DNA of 64,000 bases from Janthinobacterium sp. SUN073 (GCF_030397665.1 NZ_JAPUBT010000016.1:1-64000), one strand, 5' to 3'. Shown: positions 1 through 9,054, counted from the first letter of the stretch. Notes: generated from the letters alone by a model not told the origin. Numbers and translations: made by a program.

Positions 1-212
1 GCACTTACATCAAATGCCCACACTTATCGACTGTTAATTGTTAAAGAACGGTATTCGGTACTGCTTTCGCGCTATCGACAAAGCGTTGTGTTTGTCAGCT
101 GCGAAGAAGGAAGAGTATGAAGCTTTTTCAGAATTTCGTCAACCTTCTTTTTTACTACCCTCACCGTTTCCAGCGATCCCGTTGTTTCGCAAACTGCTGC
201 GTCTCATTGGGG
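1..212 (-). promoter_or_regulatory. rRNA operon leader with boxA (16S gene lies off the left edge)
   Basis: Read on the minus strand this stretch carries a boxA antitermination signal, TTCTTTAACAATT, at 48-36. It is followed by the kind of leader that precedes 16S rRNA in Burkholderiales. Transcription would run out of the window at position 1. The short reading frames on both strands here show no protein-like features and are not called as genes. The 16S gene itself is not visible, so the identification rests on boxA plus the strong promoter just upstream. Confidence 0.8.
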
Positions 213-218
213 AGGCGA

Positions 219-247
219 ACTATAGCAAAGCCCCGCACGCCCTGCAA
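219..247 (-). promoter_or_regulatory. Strong sigma70 promoter of the rRNA operon
   Basis: On the minus strand there is a -35 TTGCAG (247-242), a 17-base spacer and a -10 TATAGT (224-219). The -10 is followed by the leader with boxA. Spacing and hexamers are near consensus, as expected of an rrn promoter. The promoter faces away from cobT, which starts about 80 bases to the right. Confidence 0.8.
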
Positions 248-327
248 GGGCTATTTTGCAGTTGGGCAAATATTGCTGTGTGATATCGTAGCGCCAACAA
301 TCCCCTACCTCACCCACCTTGACTCCC

Positions 328-1368
328 ATGCCTATCCCACACATCACCCCCACCGCCAATCCCGCACTGGCCAGCACACTCGAACATGCCATCAATAGCA
401 AGACCAAGCCGCTGGGCAGCCTGGGACTACTGGAAACCCTGGCCCATCAGATCGGCCTGATCCAGCAAAGCACGCAACTGGCATTGCAGCAGCCTGCCAT
501 CATCGTTTTTGCGGCCGACCATGGCGTCGCCGCCGAAGGCATTTCCGCCTATCCACAAAGCGTGACCTGGCAAATGGTGGAAAATTTCCTGGCCAACGGC
601 GCTGCCATCAATGTCTTTGCCCGTCAGAACGATTGCGCCCTCTATATAGTAGATGCAGGCGTCAACCACGACTTCGGCCCGCGCGACGGCTTGCTCGACC
701 GCAAGCAAGGCCCCGGCACCCGCAACTTCGCCAAAGAGCCCGCCATGAGCAAAGAGCAATGCCTGGCCGCCATGCAGGCGGGCATGGACTTGGTCGCCAC
801 GCTCGATGGCAATGTGCTGGGCTTTGGCGAAATGGGCATCGGCAACACCACCGCTGCCGCCGCGCTGATGCACAAGCTGACGCAAACACCGGTCGCCGAC
901 TGTGTGGGCGCCGGCACCGGCCTGTCCAAGGAAGGCATATTGCACAAACAGCATGTGATCGAAGCGGCCGTCGCCCATCATGCGGCAGTCAATGATACGC
1001 TCGACGTACTGGCTACCTTCGGCGGTTTCGAGATCGCCATGATGGCAGGTGCCATGCTCAAAGCGGCCGAACGACGCATGATTTTGCTGATCGATGGCTT
1101 CATCGTCAGCAGCGCCCTGCTGGTGGCGGCCCGATTGCAGCCGGCCATCCTCGATTACTGCGTGTTTTCGCACTGCTCCGATGAAAACGGCCACCGCCAG
1201 CTGCTGGCCAGCCTGGACGCGCGTCCCCTGCTGCACCTCGACTTGCGCCTCGGCGAAGGCACGGGTTCGGCGCTGGCTTTGCCGCTGCTGCACGCGGCCG
1301 TCAACTTCATGCGCGAGATGGCGACCTTCGCCTCGGCCCAGGTCAGCGAAAAGTCCACGCCAGACTAA
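328..1368 (+). CDS. cobT: Nicotinate-nucleotide--dimethylbenzimidazole phosphoribosyltransferase CobT
   Basis: CobT transfers phosphoribose from nicotinate mononucleotide to 5,6-dimethylbenzimidazole, giving alpha-ribazole phosphate for the lower ligand of cobalamin; it is cytoplasmic. At 346 aa it matches the family length (about 350). The family motif EMGIGNTTAAAA lies near residue 168, and the catalytic glutamate is in LGEGTGSA near residue 310. ATG 328 is preferred; an in-frame TTG at 319 would add three residues. No strong ribosome binding site is visible. A weak promoter may lie at 262-289 (TTGGGC, 16 bases, TATCGT). The gene heads a cobT-cobS-cobC run placed before the riboswitch, so this part may not be under B12 control. 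Confidence 0.95.
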   Translation: MPIPHITPTANPALASTLEHAINSKTKPLGSLGLLETLAHQIGLIQQSTQLALQQPAIIVFAADHGVAAEGISAYPQSVTWQMVENFLANGAAINVFARQNDCALYIVDAGVNHDFGPRDGLLDRKQGPGTRNFAKEPAMSKEQCLAAMQAGMDLVATLDGNVLGFGEMGIGNTTAAAALMHKLTQTPVADCVGAGTGLSKEGILHKQHVIEAAVAHHAAVNDTLDVLATFGGFEIAMMAGAMLKAAERRMILLIDGFIVSSALLVAARLQPAILDYCVFSHCSDENGHRQLLASLDARPLLHLDLRLGEGTGSALALPLLHAAVNFMREMATFASAQVSEKSTPD

Positions 1369-1372
1369 GACC

Positions 1373-2179
1373 ATGACCAATCCCGTTTCCGCCGCAGTCC
1401 ATCAGTGCCGCCTCTTCTTCATTGCGCTGCAGTTCTTCACGCGCCTGCCGATCCCGCGCTGGGTGGGCTTCGAGCCGGCATGGCTGCAACACGCCTCGCG
1501 CTACTTTCCGCTGGTCGGCGTGGTGGTGGCGGCCATTTCCGGCGCAGTGTATCTGCTGGCCAGCTGGCTCCTGCCTTCGGCGGTGGCCGTGCTGCTGGCC
1601 GTCGCCGCCGGCATTTATCTGACGGGCGCCTTCCATGAAGACGGCTTCGCCGACATGTGCGATGGCTTTGGCGGTGGGCTGACGCGCGAGCGGGTACTGG
1701 AAATCATGAAGGATTCGCGCATCGGCGCGTATGGCGCCATCGGCATCATCTGCCTGCTCGCCATCAAATGCGCGGCGCTCGCTTCGCTGCCGCCCGCCAC
1801 GCTGGTGGCGACATTATTCATCGCCCATCCTTTGTCTCGCCTGGCCGCCGTCTCGCTGATATGGGTCATGGACTATGCGCGCGACGAAGGCAAGGCCAAG
1901 CCCATGGCACAAGAAATGACTACCGGAGAGTTCATCATCGCCGCCACCTGCGCCCTGCTGCCCGCCATCGCCTGCGGCGTGCTGGGGATATTTAACTGGG
2001 CTGCGCTGGTCTTTGCCATCGTGGTGGCAGCAGCTGTCGCATTCTGGCTGGGCCGCAAATGCCAGCACCGCCTGCAAGGTTACACAGGCGACTGCCTGGG
2101 CGCAGTACAGCAACTGGCGGAAGTGGCGATTTACCTGGCCATCCTGTCCAGCTTCCAGCCTCCCATACGCTTGTATTAA
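1373..2179 (+). CDS. cobS: Adenosylcobinamide-GDP ribazoletransferase CobS
   Basis: CobS is the integral membrane cobalamin-(5'-phosphate) synthase that joins adenosylcobinamide-GDP to alpha-ribazole (phosphate), the last assembly step. The 268 aa protein has several hydrophobic helices. It carries the acidic motif EDGFADMCDG near residues 87-97, which is typical of the family (CDP-alcohol-phosphotransferase-like metal site). The start ATG at 1373 lies four bases after the cobT stop. The reading frame is open further upstream inside cobT, but that extension has no protein-like features. The cobC start follows one base after the stop. Confidence 0.95.
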   Translation: MTNPVSAAVHQCRLFFIALQFFTRLPIPRWVGFEPAWLQHASRYFPLVGVVVAAISGAVYLLASWLLPSAVAVLLAVAAGIYLTGAFHEDGFADMCDGFGGGLTRERVLEIMKDSRIGAYGAIGIICLLAIKCAALASLPPATLVATLFIAHPLSRLAAVSLIWVMDYARDEGKAKPMAQEMTTGEFIIAATCALLPAIACGVLGIFNWAALVFAIVVAAAVAFWLGRKCQHRLQGYTGDCLGAVQQLAEVAIYLAILSSFQPPIRLY

Positions 2180-2180
2180 C

Positions 2181-2735
2181 ATGCGACTGATTTTAGTGCG
2201 CCACCCCGCCCCGCAGGTGACCAGCGGCACCTGCTATGGCCGCAGCGACGTGGCGGTGGCGCAGCACGAAATGGCCACGGTGCGCGCCAGCCTGCAAGCA
2301 ACGCTGCCGGCCGGCGTGCCGCTGTATGCCAGCCCGTTGCGCCGCTGCGCCGGCCTGGCGACAGCCTTGGCGCAAGACTTGCCTTCCAGCTGCTTGCACT
2401 TCGACGCGAGGCTGGCCGAGATGGATTTCGGCGCGTGGGAAATGCAGCCCTGGCACGCGATTGCACGCGCGGACATCGATGCCTGGGCCGCCGATCTGGC
2501 CTGGTACCGCCCCGGCGGGGGTGAGAATGTGCTGGCGATGGCCGCCCGCGTCGATGCGTTTTTAGGCGATCTGTTGCGCGAACAACACGAAACGGCAGTC
2601 ATCATCTGCCACGCGGGCACCATCCGCCTGCTGTCGGCACTGCAAGCCCGGCTGCCATTGGAAGAAACCGCCCTGCTGGCGGCCCGTTCCGCCCATAAAA
2701 TCGCCTACGGCGCGACGGTCGTCGTCGATTTCTGA
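2181..2735 (+). CDS. cobC: Alpha-ribazole phosphatase (histidine phosphatase family)
   Basis: This 184 aa protein belongs to the histidine phosphatase (phosphoglycerate mutase-like) superfamily. It should dephosphorylate alpha-ribazole-5'-phosphate or cobalamin-5'-phosphate. The phosphoacceptor motif is LVRHPAP with the histidine at residue 8; the family usually has RHG, so the proline is a small variation. A second catalytic histidine is in CHAG near residue 143, and the acid region is EMDFGAWE. It directly follows cobS with a one-base gap, which supports the specific assignment over a generic phosphatase. Confidence 0.88.
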   Translation: MRLILVRHPAPQVTSGTCYGRSDVAVAQHEMATVRASLQATLPAGVPLYASPLRRCAGLATALAQDLPSSCLHFDARLAEMDFGAWEMQPWHAIARADIDAWAADLAWYRPGGGENVLAMAARVDAFLGDLLREQHETAVIICHAGTIRLLSALQARLPLEETALLAARSAHKIAYGATVVVDF

Positions 2736-2757
2736 TATCGAATCGTCCAGCCAGGCA

Positions 2758-2786
2758 TTTCAGTCCACGCCTGCTGCACGTATAAT
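2758..2786 (+). promoter_or_regulatory. Promoter of the btuB-cobQ transcript
   Basis: A perfect -10 TATAAT is at 2781-2786. The -35 region about 17 bases upstream (2758-2763) is poor. The promoter sits immediately before the cobalamin riboswitch, so it is the likely start of the B12-regulated operon. Confidence 0.55.
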
Positions 2787-2792
2787 GGCGGG

Positions 2793-3005
2793 GTTTTGGT
2801 GCCCGCGCTCATGTCCATGAGCGCAGTTAAACGGGAAACACGATGCCGCTCCCGCGGCGAGCGTGTGCTGCCCCCGCAACGGTAAGCAAGTGTCGCCCCT
2901 CCCGACAGGAAGCGGGCGACAAGCTATCTCTGACAACCACTGTGCTTGCAATCATCGAGCATGGGAAGGTGGGATAGCCGTACTTGCCAGCCCGGATACC
3001 GGCCA
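2793..3005 (+). promoter_or_regulatory. Cobalamin (B12) riboswitch
   Basis: The stretch shows the order of conserved blocks of the AdoCbl-class riboswitch: a GGTGCCCG start, the GTTAAACGGGAA block near 2826, the CTGCCCCCGCAACGGTAA block near 2868-2885, the CCACTG segment near 2938, and the closing ATGGGAAGGTGGG ... AGCCCGGATACCGGCC near 2961-3004. It lies in the leader of btuB. The family represses translation or elongation when B12 is plentiful. The roughly 145 bases to the btuB start probably hold the expression platform, which I could not resolve. Confidence 0.95.
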
Positions 3006-3148
3006 GGACAGGTGGAAGTGTGCGAACGGGGATGTTCGCGATCCGAATGGCCCATGGCCATCTTCGATCGTCATCGTCAGTTCCCACTTCTGTTCAATCT
3101 GGCCTACGGGGACGTCGGCTGGTTGCATATTACTTACTGAAAATTATC

Positions 3149-5014
3149 ATGACCCATGCTGTTTCCCGCCACGCGGCCCTCACGTCGCTCGCGCTAGCCA
3201 TTGCCGCGCCTGCCGCTTTCGCCCAAGCCACGCCAGATACCTTCGACCCGGTGATCGTTACCGCGACCCGCACTCCACAAAAAGCCAGCGAATTGCTGGC
3301 CAATACGGCCATCATTACCAGCGAAGACATCGCACGTTCGGGCGCTGGTTCCGTGACCGAGTTGCTGCAAAAGCAGCGCGGCATCGAAGTGACGCGCAAT
3401 GGCGGCGCAGGCACGGCGGCGTCGGTGTTCATTCGTGGCGCGAACAGTACCCAGAATATCGTTCTGGTGGACGGCGTCCGCATCGGTTCCTCGACCCTGG
3501 GTACCGCCAACTGGAGCCCGGTTCCACTGGCCAATATCGACCGTATCGAGATCGTCTACGGCCCATTGAGCACCCTGTACGGTGCCGACGCCATCGGCGG
3601 CGTCATCCAGATTTTCACCAAAAAAGGCAGCGGCACGCCAGTGGTTGGCGCATCGGTCGGCTTTGGCAGCGATGCCACGCGTCAATATGACGCCAGCGTT
3701 TCGGGTGCAACCGGTGGCTACAATAGCCTCAGCTACTCGCTGAACGTCAGCAAGGAAAAAAGCGACGGCTTTTCGGCCACCAAACCAGGTAATTTCTCTT
3801 ACAACGCCGACAAAGACGGCTACGACAAGAAAAGCGTCACGGGCCAGCTTGGCTTCCAGTTGGCCAAGGGGCACGACCTGGGCCTGGTGTTCATGAACAG
3901 CAAACTTGAAGCCCAGTACGACAGCGGCCCTGGCTACGATACGCGCAGCAATCAGAAACTGGAAAACATCGGCGTATTCATGAACAATGAATTCGTTCCA
4001 GGCTGGCACAGCAAGGTCCAAGTTGCCGAAGCACGCGACAAGGCCAACGAGGACACCTCTGCGGGCGCGGCCGGCAAGAGCTCTCTGGAAACCAAGCAAT
4101 CGACTTTCGACTGGCAAAATGACATCGCCATCGGTATCGACACGCTGCAATTGCTGGCCAGCTACCGCAAGGAAGAAGTCGTCTCCAGCGCCAAGCCAAT
4201 CTTGAATCGTGCCCGCGACACCAAGTCGCTGGCAGCGTCCTACACCATGAAGCGCGAGCAGCACCTGCTCAGCGCCAGCCTGCGTCGCGACAAGATGTCG
4301 GAAACCGGTTCGACCACCACTGGCAGCCTTGGTTACGGCTACCAGATCAACAATGCCTTGCGCGCTACCGCCAGCTATGGCACCAGCTTCCGCCAGCCCA
4401 CCTACAATGAACTGTATTACCCAGGTTACGGCATTGCCAGCAACCGTCCTGAAAAAGGCCGCAATGCGGAAGTTGGCCTGCGCTACGATGATGGCAAGAC
4501 GCAACTGAGCGCCGTGTACTATCACAATCGTGTAACCGATTTGCTGATTTATGCGGATACCTGTCCGGTTGAAGTGGCCACGCATCCGTTCGGCTGCGCC
4601 TACAACGTCAACAAGGCATTACTGGAAGGCATCACCCTGACCGGCCGCCGCAAGTTTGGCGACTTTGGCCTCAGCGGCAATATCGACCTGCAAGATCCAC
4701 GCGATCAAACCCTGGACAAATCGCTGGTGCGCCGCGCCAAGCGTCACGCCAACTTTGCAGCCGACTACAGCATCGGTCAACTGAACACAGGCGCCGAATG
4801 GCAATTGTCGGGCAAACGCTTTGAAAATCCTGCCAACACGACCAGCCTGGGCGGTTATGGCCTGGTCAACCTGTTCGCGACCTATCAAGTGGCACGTGAC
4901 TGGTCAGTACTGGCACGCTGGAACAATATCACTGACAAGAAGTATGAACTGGCACGTAACTACAATACCGCCGGCTCCAACTTCTTCGTCGGCCTGCGTT
5001 ACGGCTCGAAATAA
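3149..5014 (+). CDS. btuB: TonB-dependent vitamin B12 receptor BtuB
   Basis: This is an outer-membrane TonB-dependent receptor of 621 aa that takes up cobalamin and other corrinoids. A signal peptide of about 26 residues ends at AFAQ. A TonB-box-like DPVIVTATR follows, then the plug domain (LLQKQRGIEV, FIRGANSTQNIVLVDG, IEIVYGPLSTLYGADAIGGVIQI) and a long beta-barrel. The protein ends GLRYGSK, not on the usual terminal aromatic residue. The start at 3149 was chosen because the frame upstream runs through the riboswitch. Being the first gene after the riboswitch makes B12 repression very likely. Confidence 0.95.
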   Translation: MTHAVSRHAALTSLALAIAAPAAFAQATPDTFDPVIVTATRTPQKASELLANTAIITSEDIARSGAGSVTELLQKQRGIEVTRNGGAGTAASVFIRGANSTQNIVLVDGVRIGSSTLGTANWSPVPLANIDRIEIVYGPLSTLYGADAIGGVIQIFTKKGSGTPVVGASVGFGSDATRQYDASVSGATGGYNSLSYSLNVSKEKSDGFSATKPGNFSYNADKDGYDKKSVTGQLGFQLAKGHDLGLVFMNSKLEAQYDSGPGYDTRSNQKLENIGVFMNNEFVPGWHSKVQVAEARDKANEDTSAGAAGKSSLETKQSTFDWQNDIAIGIDTLQLLASYRKEEVVSSAKPILNRARDTKSLAASYTMKREQHLLSASLRRDKMSETGSTTTGSLGYGYQINNALRATASYGTSFRQPTYNELYYPGYGIASNRPEKGRNAEVGLRYDDGKTQLSAVYYHNRVTDLLIYADTCPVEVATHPFGCAYNVNKALLEGITLTGRRKFGDFGLSGNIDLQDPRDQTLDKSLVRRAKRHANFAADYSIGQLNTGAEWQLSGKRFENPANTTSLGGYGLVNLFATYQVARDWSVLARWNNITDKKYELARNYNTAGSNFFVGLRYGSK

Positions 5015-5036
5015 CCATGTTGTAATGATGTAAGCT

Positions 5037-5065
5037 GCGGGCGATGGCATGCCGCCGTCGCCCGC
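5037..5065 (+). other. Intercistronic hairpin between btuB and btuC
   Basis: An 8-bp stem (GCGGGCGA at 5037-5044 with TCGCCCGC at 5058-5065) encloses a 13-base loop. No T-run follows directly; the first (GTTTTT) is about 22 bases later. A processing or stability element, or a weak attenuator, fits better than a full terminator. Confidence 0.4.
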
Positions 5066-5102
5066 GGATGCAGTTCTGCAGTCCCCGTTTTTAAGGCAGT
5101 AC

Positions 5103-6128
5103 ATGCACCCATTTTTCCGCAACATGCGCCACCGCGCCACCGTGATCCTCACGGTACTGATCGTGTGCGCAATTGCCAGCCTGATTTTCTCCGGCATGAT
5201 CGGTTCGATCGCGATTCCGCTCGCCGACCTGCCGTCCGCCCTGTTCCATGTGGTGCAGGGCAAGACCGATACCCTCGCCGCCACCCTGCTCGACCTGCGC
5301 CTGGGCCGCGCGCTGACCGCGTTTGTCACGGGCGCAGCGCTGTCGCTGGCCGGCGTCATGATGCAGGCGCTGCTGCGCAATCCCCTGGCCGACCCGTACG
5401 TGCTGGGCATTTCCGCCGGCGCCTCCGTTGGCGCGCTGGCCGCGCTGCTGTTCATGTGCGCGCTGTGGGTGGTCGACGCTGCCGCCTTTGCCGGCGCCAT
5501 CGGCGTGTCCATGCTGCTGTATTTCTTTGCCCGCCGCGACCTGCGCGGCGGCACGGCGGCCGAAGGCGGCGCCTCGCTCTTGCTGCTGACAGGCGTGATC
5601 CTGGCCTCGGCCTGCATGGCCATCGTCACGCTGATGCTGTCGATTGCCCCGGAAAGCCGCTTGCGCAGCATGGTGTTCTGGATGATCGGCGACCTGGCCG
5701 GCACTCCCGCGCGGCTGATGCCCTGGCTGGTCCTGGCCGGCGCCCTGGTCTTCGCCTTGCGCTGCGCGCGTTCGCTGAACATCATGGCGCTGCACGCGGA
5801 AGCGGCCAGCACCCTGGGCGTACGCGTGGGCGCCCTGCGCAAGGGCCTGTTCTTCTGTTCCGGCCTGCTCACGGCCAGCGCCGTCACCAGCGCCGGCAGC
5901 GTGGGTTTTGTCGGCCTGATCGTGCCGCATGCACTGCGCTTTGCCTGCGGCCCCGATCATCGCCTCTTGATTCCCGCCGCCGCGCTGGCCGGCGGCACCT
6001 TCCTCGTGCTGGCGGACACGTTGGCGCGTACCGTGCTGGCCCCCTTGCAGCTGCCCGTCGGCGTCGTCACGGCCATGATAGGCGCGCCCGTCTTCCTGTA
6101 CCAGCTCCATCGATTGCGCCGCACATGA
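5103..6128 (+). CDS. btuC: FecCD-family ABC transporter permease (cobalamin/iron-siderophore type)
   Basis: This is an inner-membrane permease of the FecCD/BtuC family, about 341 aa with around ten hydrophobic helices. Family motifs are visible: GAALSLAGVMMQALLRNPLA near residue 80, DPYVLGISAGAS just after it, and VTSAGSVGFVGLIVPH near residue 262. Its place after btuB and before the ATPase points to corrinoid import. The start at 5103 has an AAGG about eight bases upstream; a farther in-frame ATG at 5049 lies inside the intercistronic hairpin and is less likely. The stop overlaps the next gene's start (ATGA). Confidence 0.9.
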   Translation: MHPFFRNMRHRATVILTVLIVCAIASLIFSGMIGSIAIPLADLPSALFHVVQGKTDTLAATLLDLRLGRALTAFVTGAALSLAGVMMQALLRNPLADPYVLGISAGASVGALAALLFMCALWVVDAAAFAGAIGVSMLLYFFARRDLRGGTAAEGGASLLLLTGVILASACMAIVTLMLSIAPESRLRSMVFWMIGDLAGTPARLMPWLVLAGALVFALRCARSLNIMALHAEAASTLGVRVGALRKGLFFCSGLLTASAVTSAGSVGFVGLIVPHALRFACGPDHRLLIPAAALAGGTFLVLADTLARTVLAPLQLPVGVVTAMIGAPVFLYQLHRLRRT

Positions 6129-6898
6129 TACGCACCTACCAACTCGGCCTGAAGGCGGGCACGCGCTGCCTGGTGGAAAACCTCGCCTGGCACATCAGGG
6201 ATGGCGAATGCTGGAGCGTGATCGGCCGCAATGGCGCGGGCAAGAGCACCTTGCTGCGAGCGCTGGCCGGCTTGCGCGAACCCGATGCGGGCCACGTGAC
6301 GATACAGGGCCGCGCCCTGGTCGACTGGCCGCTGGAGGCGCTGGCGCGTGAACGGGCCTTCCTGGCGCAAGCGCGCCACGATGCATTCTCGTACCGCGTC
6401 ATCGAAACCGTGCTGTCGGCGCGCCACCCGTATCACGACAACCATTACTGGGAAGGCAGCGACGACCAGCGTGTCGCCCTGGCGGCGCTGGCATCGATGG
6501 AAGTGGAACACCTGGCCGAGCGCGACGTGCGCAGCCTGTCCGGCGGCGAACGCCAGCGCGTGGCGATCGCCGCCATGCTGGCGCAGGATACGCCCTTGCT
6601 GCTGCTGGACGAACCGGCCAATGCGCTGGACCTGGCGCACCAGGTCAGCGTCATGGGCCTGCTGTCGAAACTGTGCCGCGAACAAAATAAAACCGTGGTG
6701 ATGGTAGGCCATGACCTGAATCTGGCGCACAGCGTCTCGACGCATGCGCTGCTGCTGATGGGCGACGGCGGCTGGCTGGCCGGCTCCGTGGCCGAGGTGA
6801 TGCAGGCATCCATTCTGGGCGACTACCTGGGCCACCCTATCGAGATCATAGCCCACGGCAAACGCAAGATATTCATACCGAAAGAGGATCAGACATGA
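6125..6898 (+). CDS. btuD: ABC transporter ATP-binding protein (BtuD-like)
   Basis: This is the cytoplasmic ATPase of the cobalamin importer, 257 aa. The Walker A GRNGAGKST is at residues 34-42, the signature LSGGE near 138, the Walker B LLLLDEPANALD near 157-168, and the switch histidine in MVGHDLNL. The gene overlaps the permease stop by four bases (ATGA) and the cobO start by four bases, so its product should be made in step with both. The frame is open further upstream inside btuC, but that part is not coding. Confidence 0.92.
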   Translation: MIRTYQLGLKAGTRCLVENLAWHIRDGECWSVIGRNGAGKSTLLRALAGLREPDAGHVTIQGRALVDWPLEALARERAFLAQARHDAFSYRVIETVLSARHPYHDNHYWEGSDDQRVALAALASMEVEHLAERDVRSLSGGERQRVAIAAMLAQDTPLLLLDEPANALDLAHQVSVMGLLSKLCREQNKTVVMVGHDLNLAHSVSTHALLLMGDGGWLAGSVAEVMQASILGDYLGHPIEIIAHGKRKIFIPKEDQT

Positions 6899-7533
6899 GC
6901 AACAACATCGACGCGGACACCGCCGCTAATACCGCAGCTATAAATCAACGCCACCGCGTGCGCATGGAGCGCAAGAAGGCCATCATCGACGCGGCCATCG
7001 CCAAGGCCGACAAGGAAATCGGCATCATCATCGTCAATACGGGCAATGGCAAGGGCAAGAGTTCGAGCGGCTTCGGCATGGCCATCCGCGCCATGGGCCA
7101 CGGCATGAAGGTGGGCGTGGTGCAGTTCATCAAGGGTGCCATGTCGACGGGCGAAGAAAAATTCCTGCGCCGCTTCCCCGACGAAATCAGCTTTCATGCG
7201 ATGGGCGAAGGCTATACCTGGGAAACGCAGAACCGCGAACGCGACATCGAAAAAGCCGAACTGGCATGGGAGCAGGCAAAGACCTTCCTGGCCGACCCCA
7301 GCTATGGCCTGGTGCTGTTCGACGAACTCAATATCGCCCTCAAATACAACTACCTCGATGTGCATAAAGTCATCGCCGACCTGCTGGAACGCCCGGCCAT
7401 GCAGCACGTGGTCATCACGGGCCGCGGCGCGCCGGACGAATTGATCGCCATCGCCGACACCGTCACCGAAATGGCCGTCGTCAAACATGCGTATGCGGCC
7501 GGCATCGGCGCGCAACTCGGCACCGAGTGGTAA
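6895..7533 (+). CDS. cobO: Cob(I)yrinic acid a,c-diamide adenosyltransferase CobO
   Basis: This is a CobA/CobO/BtuR-type corrinoid adenosyltransferase of 212 aa. It moves the adenosyl group of ATP to reduced cobalt. The N-terminal region (residues 18-45) is basic, as in the family, and the P-loop is NTGNGKGKSSSG starting near residue 48. FDELNIALKY near residue 143 is the conserved acidic segment. The start overlaps the preceding ATPase stop by four bases. The cobU start follows seven bases after the stop. Confidence 0.95.
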   Translation: MSNNIDADTAANTAAINQRHRVRMERKKAIIDAAIAKADKEIGIIIVNTGNGKGKSSSGFGMAIRAMGHGMKVGVVQFIKGAMSTGEEKFLRRFPDEISFHAMGEGYTWETQNRERDIEKAELAWEQAKTFLADPSYGLVLFDELNIALKYNYLDVHKVIADLLERPAMQHVVITGRGAPDELIAIADTVTEMAVVKHAYAAGIGAQLGTEW

Positions 7534-7540
7534 CAGCGCC

Positions 7541-8107
7541 ATGACACGCACCCTGGTCTTCGGCGGCGCCCGTTCGGGCAAGAGCGCCTATGCGGAAAAG
7601 CTGGCCTGCGAGTCGGGCAAGGAAATCGTCTATATCGCCACAGCACAGGCGGGCGATGAGGAGATGGCCACGCGCGTCAGGCACCACCGTGCGCAACGTC
7701 CGGCCGAGTGGGCGACACTGGAAGAGCCGCTGCGCCTGGGCGACGCCATCCTGCGGGAAGCATTGCCCGGGCGCCTGCTGCTGGTCGACTGCCTGACCTT
7801 GTGGCTGACGAACCTGATGTTTTCCAGCGGCGAAACGTATCCGGACGTGGGCGACATCGCCCTGCCCGAACTGTTCCACAGCGAGCGCGCGCACCTGCTG
7901 TACGCGCTGGCCGAAATCGAAGACACCGGCTGCGACCTTGTGCTGGTGTCGAACGAAGTGGGCATGGGCATCGTGCCGTATGGCGCCATCTCGCGCTGCT
8001 TCACCGATGAAGCGGGCCGTCTGAACCAGGCCGTGGCGGCCATCTGCGACAGGGCCGTGTTTGTCGCCGCCGGCCTGCCCCTGCACCTGAAAGGCGCCCC
8101 ATGCTGA
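7541..8107 (+). CDS. cobU: Bifunctional adenosylcobinamide kinase / adenosylcobinamide-phosphate guanylyltransferase
   Basis: This 188 aa protein (CobU/CobP) phosphorylates adenosylcobinamide and then transfers GMP to give adenosylcobinamide-GDP. The P-loop GGARSGKS is at residues 8-15. The region HHRAQRPAEW near residue 48 contains the histidine that forms the GMP adduct in the family. DCLTLWLTNL near residue 84 is the conserved Walker-B-like segment. ATG 7541 was chosen because the P-loop then falls at its usual N-terminal place. The last seven bases overlap cbiB. Confidence 0.95.
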   Translation: MTRTLVFGGARSGKSAYAEKLACESGKEIVYIATAQAGDEEMATRVRHHRAQRPAEWATLEEPLRLGDAILREALPGRLLLVDCLTLWLTNLMFSSGETYPDVGDIALPELFHSERAHLLYALAEIEDTGCDLVLVSNEVGMGIVPYGAISRCFTDEAGRLNQAVAAICDRAVFVAAGLPLHLKGAPC

Positions 8108-9054
8108 GCGGCTTGTCGCTGCCCATGCTGGCAGGCCTGATGACGGCCAGCGTGCTGCTCGATCTGATCCTGGGCGAGACGCGCCGCTGGCATCCGCTGG
8201 TGGGCTTTGGCCGCCTCGCCAGCGCGCTCGAACGCCTGCTGAACCGGGGCCGTGGGCTTTTTCTGCGCGGCGCGCTGGCGTGGTCGCTGGCCGTGCTGCC
8301 GATCAGCTATGCCGCCTGGTGGCTGTGCGGCCTGGCGGGTGCCGCCCTGCATGTCTTCCTGCTATATCTATGTCTGGGCCTGCGTAGCTTGCGCGACCAC
8401 AATCAGCCGATCGCCGAAGCCCTGGCCATGGATGACCTGGACAACGCACGCCTGCTGACAGCGCGCATCGTCAGCCGCGACACGGCCAACGCCGATGCGG
8501 CCAGCCTGGCCAAGGCCAGCACGGAATCCTTGCTGGAAAACGGCAACGATGCCGTCTTCGGCACCCTGTTCTGGTTTGCCGTGGCGGGCGGCCCTGGCGC
8601 CGTGCTGTTCCGCCTGGCGAATACCCTCGACGCCATGTGGGGCTACCGCAACGAACGTTATGACTGGTTCGGCTGCTGCGCCGCGCGCATCGACGACCTA
8701 TTGAATTACCTGCCGGCGCGCCTGACGGCCCTGTCGTATGTCGTCATGGGCAAGACCATGGCGGATAAAAAACGCGCCTGGCACTGCTGGCGCAGCCAGG
8801 CCCCCAGCTGGGGCAGCCCGAACGCGGGGCCCGTGATGGCCAGCGGCGCAGGTGCCCTCGGCCTGGCCCTGGGTGGAGACGCCATCTACGACGGCGAGCT
8901 GGAACGCCGCCCGCCGCTGGGCGCCGGCCGTCCGGCCGAAGCGCGCGACATCGACCGCGCCTGGCGCCTGGTGGCCGAAACGGCCGTGCTGTGGCTGATC
9001 TGGGTGGCGCTGCTGGCCGGGCTGTATTACCTGCGGGGGAAATACCTTGCTTGA
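8101..9054 (+). CDS. cbiB: Adenosylcobinamide-phosphate synthase CbiB
   Basis: CbiB is the membrane enzyme that attaches (R)-1-amino-2-propanol (phosphate) to adenosylcobyric acid. The product is 317 aa with several hydrophobic helices. Family segments include LDLILGETRRWHPLVGFGRL at the N-terminus, NDAVFGTLFWF near residue 150 and NAGPVMASGAGALGLALGG near residue 240. It overlaps cobU by seven bases and cobD by eight. Together with the neighbouring CobD, which makes the aminopropanol phosphate, this allows attachment of the nucleotide loop linker. Some systems call this gene cobD. Confidence 0.95.
   Translation: MLSGLSLPMLAGLMTASVLLDLILGETRRWHPLVGFGRLASALERLLNRGRGLFLRGALAWSLAVLPISYAAWWLCGLAGAALHVFLLYLCLGLRSLRDHNQPIAEALAMDDLDNARLLTARIVSRDTANADAASLAKASTESLLENGNDAVFGTLFWFAVAGGPGAVLFRLANTLDAMWGYRNERYDWFGCCAARIDDLLNYLPARLTALSYVVMGKTMADKKRAWHCWRSQAPSWGSPNAGPVMASGAGALGLALGGDAIYDGELERRPPLGAGRPAEARDIDRAWRLVAETAVLWLIWVALLAGLYYLRGKYLA

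Noticed and set aside
38..407. Short frames at the left edge
   Set aside because: They overlap the rRNA leader, boxA and promoter, and have no protein-like features.
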